Shown piece by piece: positions 27,543 through 36,007 of a DNA stretch of 64,000 nt (within the stretch, counting starts at the first letter, position 1; every line of letters starts with the position of its first letter). Below the pieces are notes generated by a model. That model saw only the letters and a program-made list of their open reading frames with translations, was not told where the DNA came from and made no database searches. Source of the DNA: Sphingomonas sp. Leaf17 (GTDB taxonomy: Bacteria; Pseudomonadota; Alphaproteobacteria; Sphingomonadales; Sphingomonadaceae). Position numbers and translations under genes: made by a program. The stretch is taken from contig NZ_LMKL01000010.1 in the NCBI RefSeq assembly GCF_001421505.1, positions 1-64,000 of the forward strand, written 5' to 3'.

Positions 27543-28244
27543 ATGACCAAGACGATCGCGATCACGACGCCGGACGGCGACCGGACCTTCGATGCCTATG
27601 TCGCCGAGCCGGCAGACACGCCACGCGCCGCGATCGTCGTCATCCAGGAAATCTTCGGGGTGAATGCCGGCATCCGCCGCAAGTGCGACATGCTGGCGGA
27701 GGCTGGCTATCTGGCGATCGCGCCCGACCTGTTCTGGCCGATCGAGCCGGGCGTCGAGTTGGACCCAGATGTTGCACCGGAAATGGAGCGCGCGCTGTCG
27801 CTGATGGGCCAGTTCGATCAGGACGCCGGCATCCGTGACATCGAGGCGACGATCCGCACCGCCCGCGGGATGCTGGGCGATGGCGGCAAGGTCGGCGCGG
27901 TCGGATATTGCCTGGGCGGGCGGCTGGCCTTCATGACCGCCGCGCGCACCGACATCGACGCGAGTGTGGGCTATTACGGCGTCGGCATCGACGGACTGCT
28001 GGACGAAGCCAGGGCGATCGCCAATCCCGTCCTGCTGCATGTGCCGGTCGAGGACCACTTCGTCGACAAGGCCGCGCAGGCCAAGATGCACGAGGGACTG
28101 GACGACCATCCCAAGGTCACGCTGTACGACTATGCCGGTGAGGACCATGGCTTCGCGGCGGCGTTCGGCAAGCGACGGTCGGAGGAGGCGGCGGCACTGG
28201 CCGACGAGCGTACGGCGGCGTTCTTTGCCGAGCATCTCGGGTAG
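27543..28244 (+). CDS. Dienelactone hydrolase family protein
   Basis: A 233-aa alpha/beta hydrolase. Conserved IVVIQEIFGVN near residue 32, the cysteine nucleophile elbow GYCLGGR (about 122-128), the Asp in EDHFVDK and the His in GEDHGFAAA complete the Cys-Asp-His triad. Substrate unknown; most genomic members are not on an aromatic degradation pathway, and no such genes are near. GGAGCC ribosome binding site before the ATG. Confidence 0.9.
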   Translation: MTKTIAITTPDGDRTFDAYVAEPADTPRAAIVVIQEIFGVNAGIRRKCDMLAEAGYLAIAPDLFWPIEPGVELDPDVAPEMERALSLMGQFDQDAGIRDIEATIRTARGMLGDGGKVGAVGYCLGGRLAFMTAARTDIDASVGYYGVGIDGLLDEARAIANPVLLHVPVEDHFVDKAAQAKMHEGLDDHPKVTLYDYAGEDHGFAAAFGKRRSEEAAALADERTAAFFAEHLG

Positions 28245-28267
28245 GTTGCTCAAGGACTTTTGCGCGG

Positions 28268-28308
28268 ACACGGGCAAAGCCCGTGTCGTTGGTCGGGGCC
28301 TCGGCCCC
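28268..28308. repeat. Two tandem hairpins after the DLH gene
   Basis: ACACGGGC/GCCCGTGT (28268-28275 and 28279-28286, 3-nt loop) is followed by GGGGCC/GGCCCC (28295-28300 and 28303-28308). They precede the bidirectional terminator at 28318. Confidence 0.6.
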
Positions 28309-28317
28309 GCCGGCCGG

Positions 28318-28364
28318 ACAAAAAAGGAGCCGGCAACGCATCTGCGTTGCCGGCCCCTTTTTTG
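28318..28364. terminator. Bidirectional rho-independent terminator
   Basis: A 12-bp perfect stem GCCGGCAACGCA/TGCGTTGCCGGC with a 2-nt loop, flanked by A6 on the left and T6 on the right, so it can end transcripts in both directions: DLH (plus) and rho (minus). Its right edge meets the rho stop codon. Confidence 0.88.
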
Positions 28365-29621
28365 TCACTGATTCATGCTGTCGAAGAAATTCTCGTTGGT
28401 CTTGGAATCCTTCATCTTGTCGAGCAGGAATTCCATCGCGTCGATGGTGCCCATCTGCATGAGGATGCGGCGCAGCACCCACATCTTGCTGAGCTTGCCC
28501 TTGTCGACCAGCAGTTCCTCCTTGCGAGTACCCGACTTGCCGACGTCGAGCGCCGGGAAGATCCGCTTGTCGGCGACCTTGCGGTCCAGCACGATCTCGG
28601 AGTTGCCGGTGCCCTTGAACTCTTCGAAAATCACCTCGTCCATGCGGCTGCCGGTGTCGATCAGCGCGGTGGCGATGATCGAGAGCGAACCGCCCTCCTC
28701 GATGTTACGCGCGGCGCCGAAGAAGCGCTTCGGCCGCTGCAAGGCGTTGGCGTCGACACCGCCGGTCAGCACCTTGCCCGACGACGGCACGACCGTGTTG
28801 TAGGCGCGACCCAGACGGGTTATCGAGTCGAGCAGGATCACGACGTCCTTCTTGTGCTCGACCAGCCGCTTGGCCTTTTCGATCACCATTTCGGCGACCT
28901 GGACGTGGCGCTGCGCGGGTTCGTCGAAGGTCGAGGATACGACCTCACCTTTCACGCTGCGCTGCATGTCTGTCACTTCCTCGGGACGCTCGTCGATCAG
29001 CAGGACGATCAGGAAGACCTCGGGGTGGTTGTCGGTGATCGCCTTGGCGATGTTCTGCAACAGCACCGTCTTGCCGACGCGCGGCGGGGCGACGATCAGC
29101 GAGCGCTGGCCCTTGCCCTGGGGCGAGACGATGTCGATCACCCGCGCCGACTTGTCCTTGATCGTCGTATCCTGCGGGTCGAGGGTTAGTTTTTCTTCCG
29201 GGTACAACGGCGTCAGGTTATCAAAGTTAACGCGGTGGCGCACCACATCCGGGTCATCAAAGTTAACCGTAATAAGCTTGGTTAACGCGAAATAGCGTTC
29301 GCCGTCCTTGGGACCGCGGATCTCGCCCTCGACCGTGTCACCGGTACGCAGGCCGAACTTCCGCACCTGGTTGGGCGAGATGTAGATATCGTCCGGCCCG
29401 GCCAGATAGTTGGCCTCCGGCGAGCGCAGGAAGCCGAAGCCGTCGGGCAGAACCTCGATCGTGCCGAGGCCCATGATCTGGTCGCCATTGTCGGCCTGAA
29501 CCTTCAGTATCGCGAACAGCAGGTCCTGCTTGCGCAGCGTCGATGCGCCCTCGACCCCCAGTTCCTCGGCCATGCTGACCAGTTCGGCGGGCTTCTTCTT
29601 CTTCAGGTCTTTGAGATGCAT
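28365..29621 (-). CDS. rho: Transcription termination factor Rho
   Basis: A 418-aa hexameric RNA helicase. N-terminal domain ([15 protein letters not shown]), cold-shock-like RNA-binding domain (GFGFLR, DDIYISP), Walker A PPRVGKT (Arg replaces the usual Lys of PPKAGKT), Walker [12 protein letters not shown], the R-loop and the Q-loop region [11 protein letters not shown]. The ATG at 29621 gives the canonical MHLKDLK start; the upstream open frame is not conserved-looking. Confidence 0.96.
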   Translation of the reverse strand: MHLKDLKKKKPAELVSMAEELGVEGASTLRKQDLLFAILKVQADNGDQIMGLGTIEVLPDGFGFLRSPEANYLAGPDDIYISPNQVRKFGLRTGDTVEGEIRGPKDGERYFALTKLITVNFDDPDVVRHRVNFDNLTPLYPEEKLTLDPQDTTIKDKSARVIDIVSPQGKGQRSLIVAPPRVGKTVLLQNIAKAITDNHPEVFLIVLLIDERPEEVTDMQRSVKGEVVSSTFDEPAQRHVQVAEMVIEKAKRLVEHKKDVVILLDSITRLGRAYNTVVPSSGKVLTGGVDANALQRPKRFFGAARNIEEGGSLSIIATALIDTGSRMDEVIFEEFKGTGNSEIVLDRKVADKRIFPALDVGKSGTRKEELLVDKGKLSKMWVLRRILMQMGTIDAMEFLLDKMKDSKTNENFFDSMNQ

Positions 29622-29799
29622 GGGAGTGTCTTCCGAATGCGGATCGTCGGGGAACAGGCGCTGGTCGGCGAAGGATACGCGACACGGGAACGCAGGTGGA
29701 GACGGCGGCACCAGTGGACGGCAGGACGCCGCGCTGCTGATGCTGTCCGGTGGCGTTAGGATTCGGCTGCGGCCAAGTCAAGCCGCCGCTTGGCCGGCA

Positions 29800-29819
29800 G
29801 GCGGCAGCACTCTGCCGCC
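29800..29819. other. GC-rich hairpin in the hemJ-rho gap
   Basis: An 8-bp stem GGCGGCAG/CTGCCGCC with loop CACT in the 244-bp gap between hemJ and rho. No T-run follows on either strand. The rest of the gap shows no gene; it is the rho leader, where autoregulation commonly acts. Confidence 0.4.
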
Positions 29820-29865
29820 CCCCGCCCCGCACATATTACGCTCCGCACGTCTGACAGACGTATCG

Positions 29866-30327
29866 TCAGAACGGCTTGATGATGACCAGTACGACGATCA
29901 GCGTGACAGCGAGCGCCGGAACTTCGTTGATCATCCGCAAGTGGCGACCGGTCAGCGTCGGCTTGCCCGCCGCCAGCTTCTTCGCATAGCTGACGGTCCA
30001 GCCGTGGTAGCCGGTCAGCAGCACGACAAGCAGCAGCTTGGCATGGAGCCAGCCAAGGCCCCCCGCCCCGTCGAGCAGCCCCAGATTGACCGCCAGCGCA
30101 AGGCCCAGGACCCAGACGACGATCATCGCCGGGGTCAGGATGATCGACCGGATCTTGCCCTCGCGCTCGATCCACGCGGTGGCCTCATCCATGCGACCGG
30201 CGGCCAGCGCCTCCTGATGATAGACCAGGTAGCGCGGCAGCATGAACAGCCCCGCCATCCAGAAGATCACGAAGATGAGATGCGCGGCCTTCACCCAGTC
30301 ATAGGCCGCACCCAGAAAGCCAGTCAT
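29866..30327 (-). CDS. hemJ: Protoporphyrinogen oxidase HemJ
   Basis: A 153-aa inner-membrane protein with four hydrophobic segments. The HemJ pattern is visible: KAAHLIFVIFWMAGLFMLPRY (conserved His), the WLHAKLLLV helix with its His, and LRMINEVPAL near the C-terminus. Converts protoporphyrinogen IX to protoporphyrin IX, and sits next to hemE in the same orientation, 10 bp apart. Confidence 0.93.
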   Translation of the reverse strand: MTGFLGAAYDWVKAAHLIFVIFWMAGLFMLPRYLVYHQEALAAGRMDEATAWIEREGKIRSIILTPAMIVVWVLGLALAVNLGLLDGAGGLGWLHAKLLLVVLLTGYHGWTVSYAKKLAAGKPTLTGRHLRMINEVPALAVTLIVVLVIIKPF

Positions 30328-30337
30328 GCCATATTCC

Positions 30338-31387
30338 TCACGCCGGGTTCCTCACGCGGGCGATCAGCCGCTCGACATGCGCGATCGGCGTGTCGGGCAG
30401 GATGCCGTGTCCAAGATTGAAGATGTGGGGCCGGTCGGCGAACGCGGAAAGGATCCGGTCGATCGCCGCGTCCAGCGTCTCGCCGCCGGTGATGAGCGCC
30501 AGCGGGTCGAGATTGCCCTGCACCGGCATCCCTTCGGGCACATGTGCGGCGGCCCATTCGGGATCGACTGTCTCGTCCAGACCCAGCGCGTGGACTCCGG
30601 TTTCACGGGCATAAGCGGGCAGCTTGCCCCCTGCCCCCTTGGGAAAGCCGATGATCGGCACGCCGGGACAGCGCGCGGTCAGCCCGGCGACGATCCGCGC
30701 ATTGGGGGCGATGACCCAGCGCTCGAACTGCGCCGGGGACAGGCTGCCGGCCCAGCTGTCGAACAGTTGCACCGCCTCGACCCCGTTCTCGATCTGGCGG
30801 GCGAGATACTCCACGGTCATGTCGGCGATGGCGTCGACGATCGCGCCGAACGCCTGCGGATCGCGATAGGCGAAGCGGCGCGTCTCGCCCTGATCCTTGC
30901 TGCCCTTGCCGGCGACCATATAGGTTGCGACGGTCCAGGGCGAACCCGCAAAGCCCAGGAAGGTGGTCTGTGGCGGCAAAAGCCCCGCTACCTTGGCAAC
31001 GGTGCCATAAACCGGTTCGAGGCGCTCTGGGACAGCCTCCAGCGCGGAAAACAGGTGGTCGACCAGCGGCGGCTCCAGCCGAGGCCCCTCGCCCACCCCG
31101 AAACTCAGATCCTGGCCCAGCGCCCATGGCACCATCAGGATGTCGGAGAACAGGATCGCGCCGTCGAAACCGAACCGCCGGATCGGCTGCACCGTCACTT
31201 CGGCGGCGCAGTCGGGATCGGTGGCAAGCGCCAGGAAGCCGCCCTTCTCCGCCCTGAGCGCGCGATATTCCGGCAGGTAGCGTCCGGCCTGTCGCATGAG
31301 CCAGATCGGCGGGACGGCCGGTCTGTGCCCCTTTAGGACGGCGAGCAGGGGCTTGATCGGCAGGTCGGTGGACGGATCGAGGGTCAG
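30338..31387 (-). CDS. hemE: Uroporphyrinogen decarboxylase, apparent CTG start
   Basis: Converts uroporphyrinogen III to coproporphyrinogen III. The first ATG (31297) starts at MRQAGRYLPEYR and would give only 319 aa. The same frame continues upstream through PIKPLLAVLKGHRPAVPPIW, which is conserved in HemE, and ends at a TGA 18 nt before a CTG at 31387. No ATG, GTG or TTG lies between. That CTG has GGAGG 5 nt upstream, so it is the most likely start and gives 349 aa, the normal length. Other features: GFDGAILFSDIL, GFAGSPWTVATYM, and the C-terminal FNLGHGILPDTP. The leader overlaps the putative origin. Confidence 0.9.
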   Translation of the reverse strand: MTLDPSTDLPIKPLLAVLKGHRPAVPPIWLMRQAGRYLPEYRALRAEKGGFLALATDPDCAAEVTVQPIRRFGFDGAILFSDILMVPWALGQDLSFGVGEGPRLEPPLVDHLFSALEAVPERLEPVYGTVAKVAGLLPPQTTFLGFAGSPWTVATYMVAGKGSKDQGETRRFAYRDPQAFGAIVDAIADMTVEYLARQIENGVEAVQLFDSWAGSLSPAQFERWVIAPNARIVAGLTARCPGVPIIGFPKGAGGKLPAYARETGVHALGLDETVDPEWAAAHVPEGMPVQGNLDPLALITGGETLDAAIDRILSAFADRPHIFNLGHGILPDTPIAHVERLIARVRNPA

Positions 31388-31398
31388 AACGACCTCCC

Positions 31399-31417
31399 TT
31401 CTTCAATAAAAGAAGAA
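31399..31417. promoter_or_regulatory. Hairpin in the hemE leader / AT-rich element
   Basis: TTCTTC (31399-31404) pairs with GAAGAA (31412-31417) across a 7-nt A/T loop, only about 3 nt from the hemE GGGAGG site. It also lies in the AT-rich part of the putative origin. Confidence 0.4.
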
Positions 31418-31542
31418 TCTAATGAGGATGTAGATGCTGTTGGCGCGTGGATAACGCGACTTATGCGGTCATGCCCATATTGCCAACAGCTTGACTCATG
31501 CCGCCCCACGGCGGGCCGCAGATTCGGATAGCGTCATCCCCG

Positions 31543-31551
31543 TTATCCACA
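31543..31551 (+). promoter_or_regulatory. DnaA box, perfect TTATCCACA
   Basis: Exact match to the R1-type consensus, immediately followed by GGCTGTGGG, which supplies a weaker inverted box. Confidence 0.85.
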
Positions 31552-31664
31552 GGCTGTGGGTGAAGGCGTCTCCTGTGTGCGGGACTGTGGATGGAATCGG
31601 ACTTGTCCACGGTCGAACCCCGGGTTGGACGCGGTCGCGACTTACGCTACCCCTTGCCCCCATG

Positions 31665-31673
31665 TTATCCACA
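31665..31673 (+). promoter_or_regulatory. DnaA box, perfect TTATCCACA
   Basis: Second exact consensus box, same orientation as the one 122 bp upstream, 33 bp before the ppsR start. Confidence 0.85.
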
Positions 31674-31705
31674 GAACGCTCCCGCGCCGGCTCCGGGTGG
31701 CCGGC

Positions 31706-32542
31706 ATGACCCGGCTTCACCTCCACCTGTTGTCGGACTCGACCGGCGAGACGCTGGAGAACATCGCGAAGGCGGCGCTGGCGCAATATGACGACGTCGA
31801 GACCGTCCGCCATTTCTGGCCGATGGTGCGGACCGAGACGCATCTGGAGCGCATCCTGCAGGAAGTGGCGCAGAATCCCGGTCTCGTCATCTTCACGCTG
31901 GTGAACCCGGCGACGCGGCGGATCCTGGAGCAACGCTGCCGGACGCTGGGCCTGCCCGCCGTCGCCCCGCTCGATCCGGTCAACGATGCGCTGTCGGGAT
32001 TGCTGGGGCAGCAGGCCAAGGCGCGCCCCGGTCGCCAGCATGTCCTCGACGCCGCCTATTTCGCGCGGGTCGACGCGATCCAGTTCACCATCGCGCATGA
32101 CGACGGCATCGCGTGGGAGGAATGGGAGGAGGCCGACATCCTGCTGGCCGGGGTGTCGCGATCGTCCAAGACGCCGACGTCGATCTACCTCGCCAATCGC
32201 GGGTTCAAGACCGCCAACATCCCGATCGTGATCGAAAGCCCGCCGCCGCCCTTCCTGTTCACGCTGAAAAAGCCGCTGGTCGTCGGGCTGACGACCAGCG
32301 CCGACCGGCTGATCCAGATCCGTCGCAACCGATTGCTGTCGCTGAACCAGGCGCCCGAGACGCCGTATGTTAATCAGGACGCGGTGACGCGCGAGCTGGC
32401 CTATGCCCGGCGGATGTTCGCCGACAATGGCTGGCCGGTGATCGACGTTACCCGCCGCTCGATCGAGGAGACGGCGGCGGCGATCATCGCGCTGGTCAAC
32501 GACCGGGGTGATGGCCGACGCGAGGGGGATTCGCATGACTGA
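31706..32542 (+). CDS. PEP synthetase regulatory kinase/pyrophosphorylase (DUF299)
   Basis: A 278-aa bifunctional ADP-dependent kinase/Pi-dependent pyrophosphorylase family protein. In this family it phosphorylates and dephosphorylates PEP synthetase or pyruvate phosphate dikinase. Signatures: HLLSDSTGETLENIAKAALAQ at the N-terminus and the P-loop-like GVSRSSKTPTSIYLANRG. First gene rightward from the origin; overlaps maf by 8 bp. No target gene is in the window. Confidence 0.92.
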   Translation: MTRLHLHLLSDSTGETLENIAKAALAQYDDVETVRHFWPMVRTETHLERILQEVAQNPGLVIFTLVNPATRRILEQRCRTLGLPAVAPLDPVNDALSGLLGQQAKARPGRQHVLDAAYFARVDAIQFTIAHDDGIAWEEWEEADILLAGVSRSSKTPTSIYLANRGFKTANIPIVIESPPPPFLFTLKKPLVVGLTTSADRLIQIRRNRLLSLNQAPETPYVNQDAVTRELAYARRMFADNGWPVIDVTRRSIEETAAAIIALVNDRGDGRREGDSHD

Positions 32543-33134
32543 CTTGCGGTTGATCCTTGCCTCCCAAAGCGCCAGCCGGCGGGCGATGCTTTCAGCGGCG
32601 GGCGTCCCGTTCGACGCGGTCAATGCCGGCGTCGACGAGGATGCGGCCAAGGCGGCGCTCGCGCATCTGTCGGCGCGCGACCTGGCCGACGCGCTGGCCG
32701 AACTGAAGGCGCTGAAGGTGTCGCAGCGGACGCCGGAGCATCTGGTGCTGGGCAGCGATTCCGTCGTGGCGCTCGACGACGGGACGCTGCTCGACAAGCC
32801 GGTCAGCCGCGACCAGGCGGCGGCGCATCTGCGGATGATGGCGGGCAAGCGGCACACGCTGTGGAGTGCGGCCGTCATCGCCGAGGGGGGACGCGCGGTG
32901 TGGCGGCATGTCGAGCCGGCGCGGATGCATGTCCGGCCATTGTCCGATGCGTTCATCGACACCTATCTGGATGCCGAATGGCCGGCGATCGCAGGATGTG
33001 TCGGCTGCTACCGGATCGAGGGACCGGGCGTGCAGCTGTTCGACAAGGTCGAGGGCAGCCAGTTCACCATTCTCGGCTTGCCGCTGATGGCGGTACTGGC
33101 CCATTTGCGGATCAGGGGTGTATTGCCGGCATGA
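32535..33134 (+). CDS. maf: Maf family nucleotide pyrophosphatase
   Basis: A 199-aa house-cleaning pyrophosphatase. LILASQSASRRAMLSAAG at the N-terminus, VLGSDSVVALDDG with the catalytic Asp, and the SGxxxCYxIEG-like CVGCYRIEG segment. ATG preceded by GAGGGGG, overlapping the previous stop; its own stop overlaps aroE. Confidence 0.92.
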   Translation: MTDLRLILASQSASRRAMLSAAGVPFDAVNAGVDEDAAKAALAHLSARDLADALAELKALKVSQRTPEHLVLGSDSVVALDDGTLLDKPVSRDQAAAHLRMMAGKRHTLWSAAVIAEGGRAVWRHVEPARMHVRPLSDAFIDTYLDAEWPAIAGCVGCYRIEGPGVQLFDKVEGSQFTILGLPLMAVLAHLRIRGVLPA

Positions 33135-33976
33135 CCTTTACCAACGACGCGACGCGACCCTATGCCGAAGTGATCGGTGACCCGATCGCCCATTCCAAAT
33201 CGCCGCTGATCCACGGTTTCTGGCTGGAGGTGCTGGGCATCGACGCGGACTATCGCGCGACGCATGTCACACCCGAGGCCCTGCCCGGCTATTTTGCGCA
33301 GCGGCGGGCCGATCCGCACTGGCGCGGCTGCAACATCACCATCCCGCACAAGCTGGCGGCGCTCGATCATGTCGAGGATCGCGGCGGGGTTCGCGGGACG
33401 ATCGGCGCGATCAACCTGGCGTTGCGGGTGGACGCCCTGGATGATGAGGGGGACGCGATCATCGGCACCAATACCGATGCGGGTGGCTTCTACGCACCGA
33501 TCGCCGGGCTGGACCTGAGCGGCGCACCGGTGACGGTGATCGGCGCGGGCGGTGCGGCGCGCGCGATCCTGTTCGCGCTGTCGAAGATCGGGGTGGGGCC
33601 GGTGACGATCCTGAACCGCAACGTGCTGAAGGCGGCGGCTTTGCTCGCGACCTTCGGGCTGAAGGGGCAGGCCCTGCCGCTGAACGCCGGGATCGGCCCT
33701 TGCGCGCTGCTGGTCAACGCCAGCGCGCTTGGCATGGCGGGGCAGCCGCCGCTCGACGTCGACCTGTCGGCGCTGCCGGAAGACGCGGTCGTATACGACG
33801 TGGTCTATGCGCCGCTGGAAACCGCGTTGCTGAAGGCGGCGCGCGCCCGCGACCTGGAGACGGTCGACGGGCTGGACATGCTGATCGGTCAGGCCGCGCT
33901 GGCGTTCGAGATGCTGTTCGGGGCGGAACCGCCGCGCGACCGGGACGAGGATCTGCGGGCGTTGCTGACCAAATGA
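33131..33976 (+). CDS. aroE: Shikimate dehydrogenase
   Basis: A 281-aa NADP-dependent enzyme of the shikimate pathway. GDPIAHSKSPLIHG at the substrate site, ITIPHK with the catalytic Lys, NTDAGGF, the NADP loop VIGAGGAARA and LDMLIGQAALAF at the C-terminus. ATGA overlap with maf. Confidence 0.95.
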   Translation: MTFTNDATRPYAEVIGDPIAHSKSPLIHGFWLEVLGIDADYRATHVTPEALPGYFAQRRADPHWRGCNITIPHKLAALDHVEDRGGVRGTIGAINLALRVDALDDEGDAIIGTNTDAGGFYAPIAGLDLSGAPVTVIGAGGAARAILFALSKIGVGPVTILNRNVLKAAALLATFGLKGQALPLNAGIGPCALLVNASALGMAGQPPLDVDLSALPEDAVVYDVVYAPLETALLKAARARDLETVDGLDMLIGQAALAFEMLFGAEPPRDRDEDLRALLTK

Positions 33977-33986
33977 TCCGCTCCCT

Positions 33987-34580
33987 ATGATCCGTCTGGG
34001 CCTGACCGGGTCGATCGGCATGGGCAAGTCCACGGTCGCGGCGATGTTTCGCGAATCCGGCGTGCCGGTGTTCGATGCCGACGCGGCGGTTCACGCCTTG
34101 CAGGGACCGGGTGGGCGTTTGCTGCCCGCGATCGAGGTGGCGTTCCCCGGTACCACCGGTCCCGCCGGCGTCGACCGGGCGCGGCTGGGCGCGACGGTAT
34201 TCGGCGACGACTCGGCGATCCGCCGGCTGGAGGCAATCGTCCATCCGGCGGTGGCGCAGGAGCGGGCGGCGTTTCTGGCGGCCCATGCGGATGCGCCGCT
34301 GGTCGTGTTCGACATACCGTTGCTGTTTGAAACCGGCGGCGAGCGCGGCGTTGACCGGATCGCCGTGGTATCCGCCGCCGCCGATGTCCAGCGCGCGCGC
34401 GTGCTGGCAAGACCCGGTATGACCACGGAAAAATTCGCGGCGATCCTGGCCCGGCAGACCCCTGATGCGACCAAGCGGGCGCGGGCCGACTTCGTCATTC
34501 CGACCGATGTGCCACTGGCTGAAACCCGCGATGCGGTGGCCCGCGTGATCGCTTGCCTCCTGCCGAATGAAGGTGAATAA
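33987..34580 (+). CDS. coaE: Dephospho-CoA kinase
   Basis: A 197-aa P-loop kinase for the last step of coenzyme A synthesis. Walker A GLTGSIGMGKST at 5-16, DADAAVHAL, and FDIPLLFETGGE. Lies in a tight run between aroE and dnaQ. Confidence 0.95.
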   Translation: MIRLGLTGSIGMGKSTVAAMFRESGVPVFDADAAVHALQGPGGRLLPAIEVAFPGTTGPAGVDRARLGATVFGDDSAIRRLEAIVHPAVAQERAAFLAAHADAPLVVFDIPLLFETGGERGVDRIAVVSAAADVQRARVLARPGMTTEKFAAILARQTPDATKRARADFVIPTDVPLAETRDAVARVIACLLPNEGE

Positions 34581-34586
34581 CACCCT

Positions 34587-35282
34587 ATGCGCGAAATCGT
34601 GTTCGATACCGAAACGACCGGCCTCAGCTTCGCTGGCGGCGACCGCATGGTGGAGATCGGCTGCGTCGAACTGGTCAACCGGGTCGAAACCGGCCGGACC
34701 TTCCACGCCTATTATCACCCCGAACGCAACATGCCGGCCGAGGCGCAGGCGGTGCACGGCATCAGCGAGGCGTTCCTGGCCGACAAGCCGGTGTTCGCCG
34801 ATGCCGTCGACGACCTGATCGACTTTCTGGGCGACGCGCCGCTGATCGCGCACAATGCCGGGTTCGACTTCTCGTTCCTGAACGGCGAACTGAAACGCTG
34901 CGGCCGCCCGGTCGTCAACGCCAAGACGCGGATGATCGACACGTTGCAGATCGCGCGCAGCAGGCATCCCGGTGCCAAGCACACGCTGGATGCGCTGTGC
35001 AACCGGTTCGGTATCGACCGCAGCCACCGTATCGTCCACGGCGCGCTGCTGGACGCGCAACTGCTGTCGCAGGTCTATGTCGAGCTGATGGGCGGGCGGC
35101 AGATCGGGCTTGGCCTGGATTCAAGCGATCCGGCGGGTCAGGTCACGACGTCTGTCGTATCTGCCCCACGGGCTGCCCGTCCGACCCGGGTTTTTGCACC
35201 GACCGAGGGAGAATTGGTCGCACATCGGGCGTTTATTGATAAGCTCACCGATCCGATTTGGGGGGCCGCGGCGTCCGGATGA
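34587..35282 (+). CDS. dnaQ: DNA polymerase III epsilon subunit
   Basis: A 231-aa proofreading exonuclease. ExoI FDTETTGLS, ExoII AHNAGFDFSFLN, ExoIII HGALLDAQLLSQVY (DEDDh type with His). Ribosome binding site GAAGGTGA upstream overlaps the coaE end. Confidence 0.95.
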   Translation: MREIVFDTETTGLSFAGGDRMVEIGCVELVNRVETGRTFHAYYHPERNMPAEAQAVHGISEAFLADKPVFADAVDDLIDFLGDAPLIAHNAGFDFSFLNGELKRCGRPVVNAKTRMIDTLQIARSRHPGAKHTLDALCNRFGIDRSHRIVHGALLDAQLLSQVYVELMGGRQIGLGLDSSDPAGQVTTSVVSAPRAARPTRVFAPTEGELVAHRAFIDKLTDPIWGAAASG

Positions 35283-35342
35283 CGCCAGCCGGTATGAAGT
35301 CCAACAGGATGATGCCGGTCGTGAACACCTAAGGAGACGAAT

Positions 35343-35930
35343 ATGGATATCCGGGTTTCTGGTCATCAGGTCGATACGGGCGAAGCACTGAAGCTGCACG
35401 TTCAGGACCGGCTCCAGGGTATCGCCGACAAGTATTTCGCGCGGGCGATTTCCGCGCAGGTCACCTTCGGCAAGGGACCGCACGAAGCTTTCAGCTGCGA
35501 TATTGTCGCGCATGTGATGCAGGGACTGGTCCTGAAGGGCCGGCATGATGCGCAGGACGTGTACAAGGCGTTCGATGCGTCGGCCGACAAGATCGAAAAG
35601 CAGCTGCGCCGCTATATGCGCCGCCTGAAGGACCGTCATGCCGGCGCGGCCGCCAGTGCGGCCGAACAGGAAACGCTGGGCTATGACAATGCCGGCTATA
35701 CGCTGTTCCAGGAGCAGCAGAACGAGGACGATGCCGGCGACGCGCCGCTGATCGTGGCCGAAACGCGGGTGGACGTGCCCGACGCCAGCGTGTCGGACGC
35801 GGTAATGATGCTCGACCTGCGCAACACGTCGGCGCTGTTGTTCAAGAATGCCGGGACCGGTGCGTTCAACATGGTATACCGGCGGGGCGACGGCACAATC
35901 GGCTGGGTCGAGCCGCACCGCGCCGCCTGA
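35343..35930 (+). CDS. hpf: Ribosome hibernation promoting factor, long form
   Basis: A 195-aa protein that joins 70S ribosomes into inactive 100S dimers. N-terminal S30AE domain (MDIRVSGHQVDTGEALKLHV) at about 1-105, linker, and C-terminal dimerisation domain (VSDAVMMLDLRNTSALLFKN, MVYRRGDGTIGWVEP). AAGGAG lies 7 nt before the ATG. hpf-ptsN adjacency recalls the usual rpoN-hpf-ptsN cluster, but rpoN is not here. Confidence 0.93.
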   Translation: MDIRVSGHQVDTGEALKLHVQDRLQGIADKYFARAISAQVTFGKGPHEAFSCDIVAHVMQGLVLKGRHDAQDVYKAFDASADKIEKQLRRYMRRLKDRHAGAAASAAEQETLGYDNAGYTLFQEQQNEDDAGDAPLIVAETRVDVPDASVSDAVMMLDLRNTSALLFKNAGTGAFNMVYRRGDGTIGWVEPHRAA

Positions 35931-36007
35931 CCTATCCCTGCCCATCAAGGCGCGCTACAGCCCCGCCGAGTGCCGGGGGGCCGTAGCGCGTGAGTTCAGA
36001 CTGCATC

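Larger units (their letters stand above)
31388..31705. other. oriC: Putative chromosomal replication origin (oriC)
   Basis: A 318-bp gene-free stretch between divergent hemE and ppsR. It holds perfect DnaA boxes TTATCCACA at 31543-31551 and 31665-31673, an inverted near-match at 31446-31454, weaker candidates at 31586-31594 and 31603-31611, an AT-rich segment at 31399-31436 (possible unwinding element) in otherwise very GC-rich DNA, and four GANTC (CcrM) sites at 31415, 31493, 31521 and 31594. hemE-adjacent origins are established in Caulobacter and Rickettsia. Gene orientation switches across this gap. Confidence 0.82.

Noticed and set aside
29800..29819. Intrinsic terminator after hemJ
   Set aside because: The stem is good but no T-run follows on either strand, so it is listed only as a hairpin.
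31555..31563. Further DnaA box TCACCCACA (minus strand)
   Set aside because: Two mismatches to consensus in GC-rich DNA; not counted among the supported boxes.
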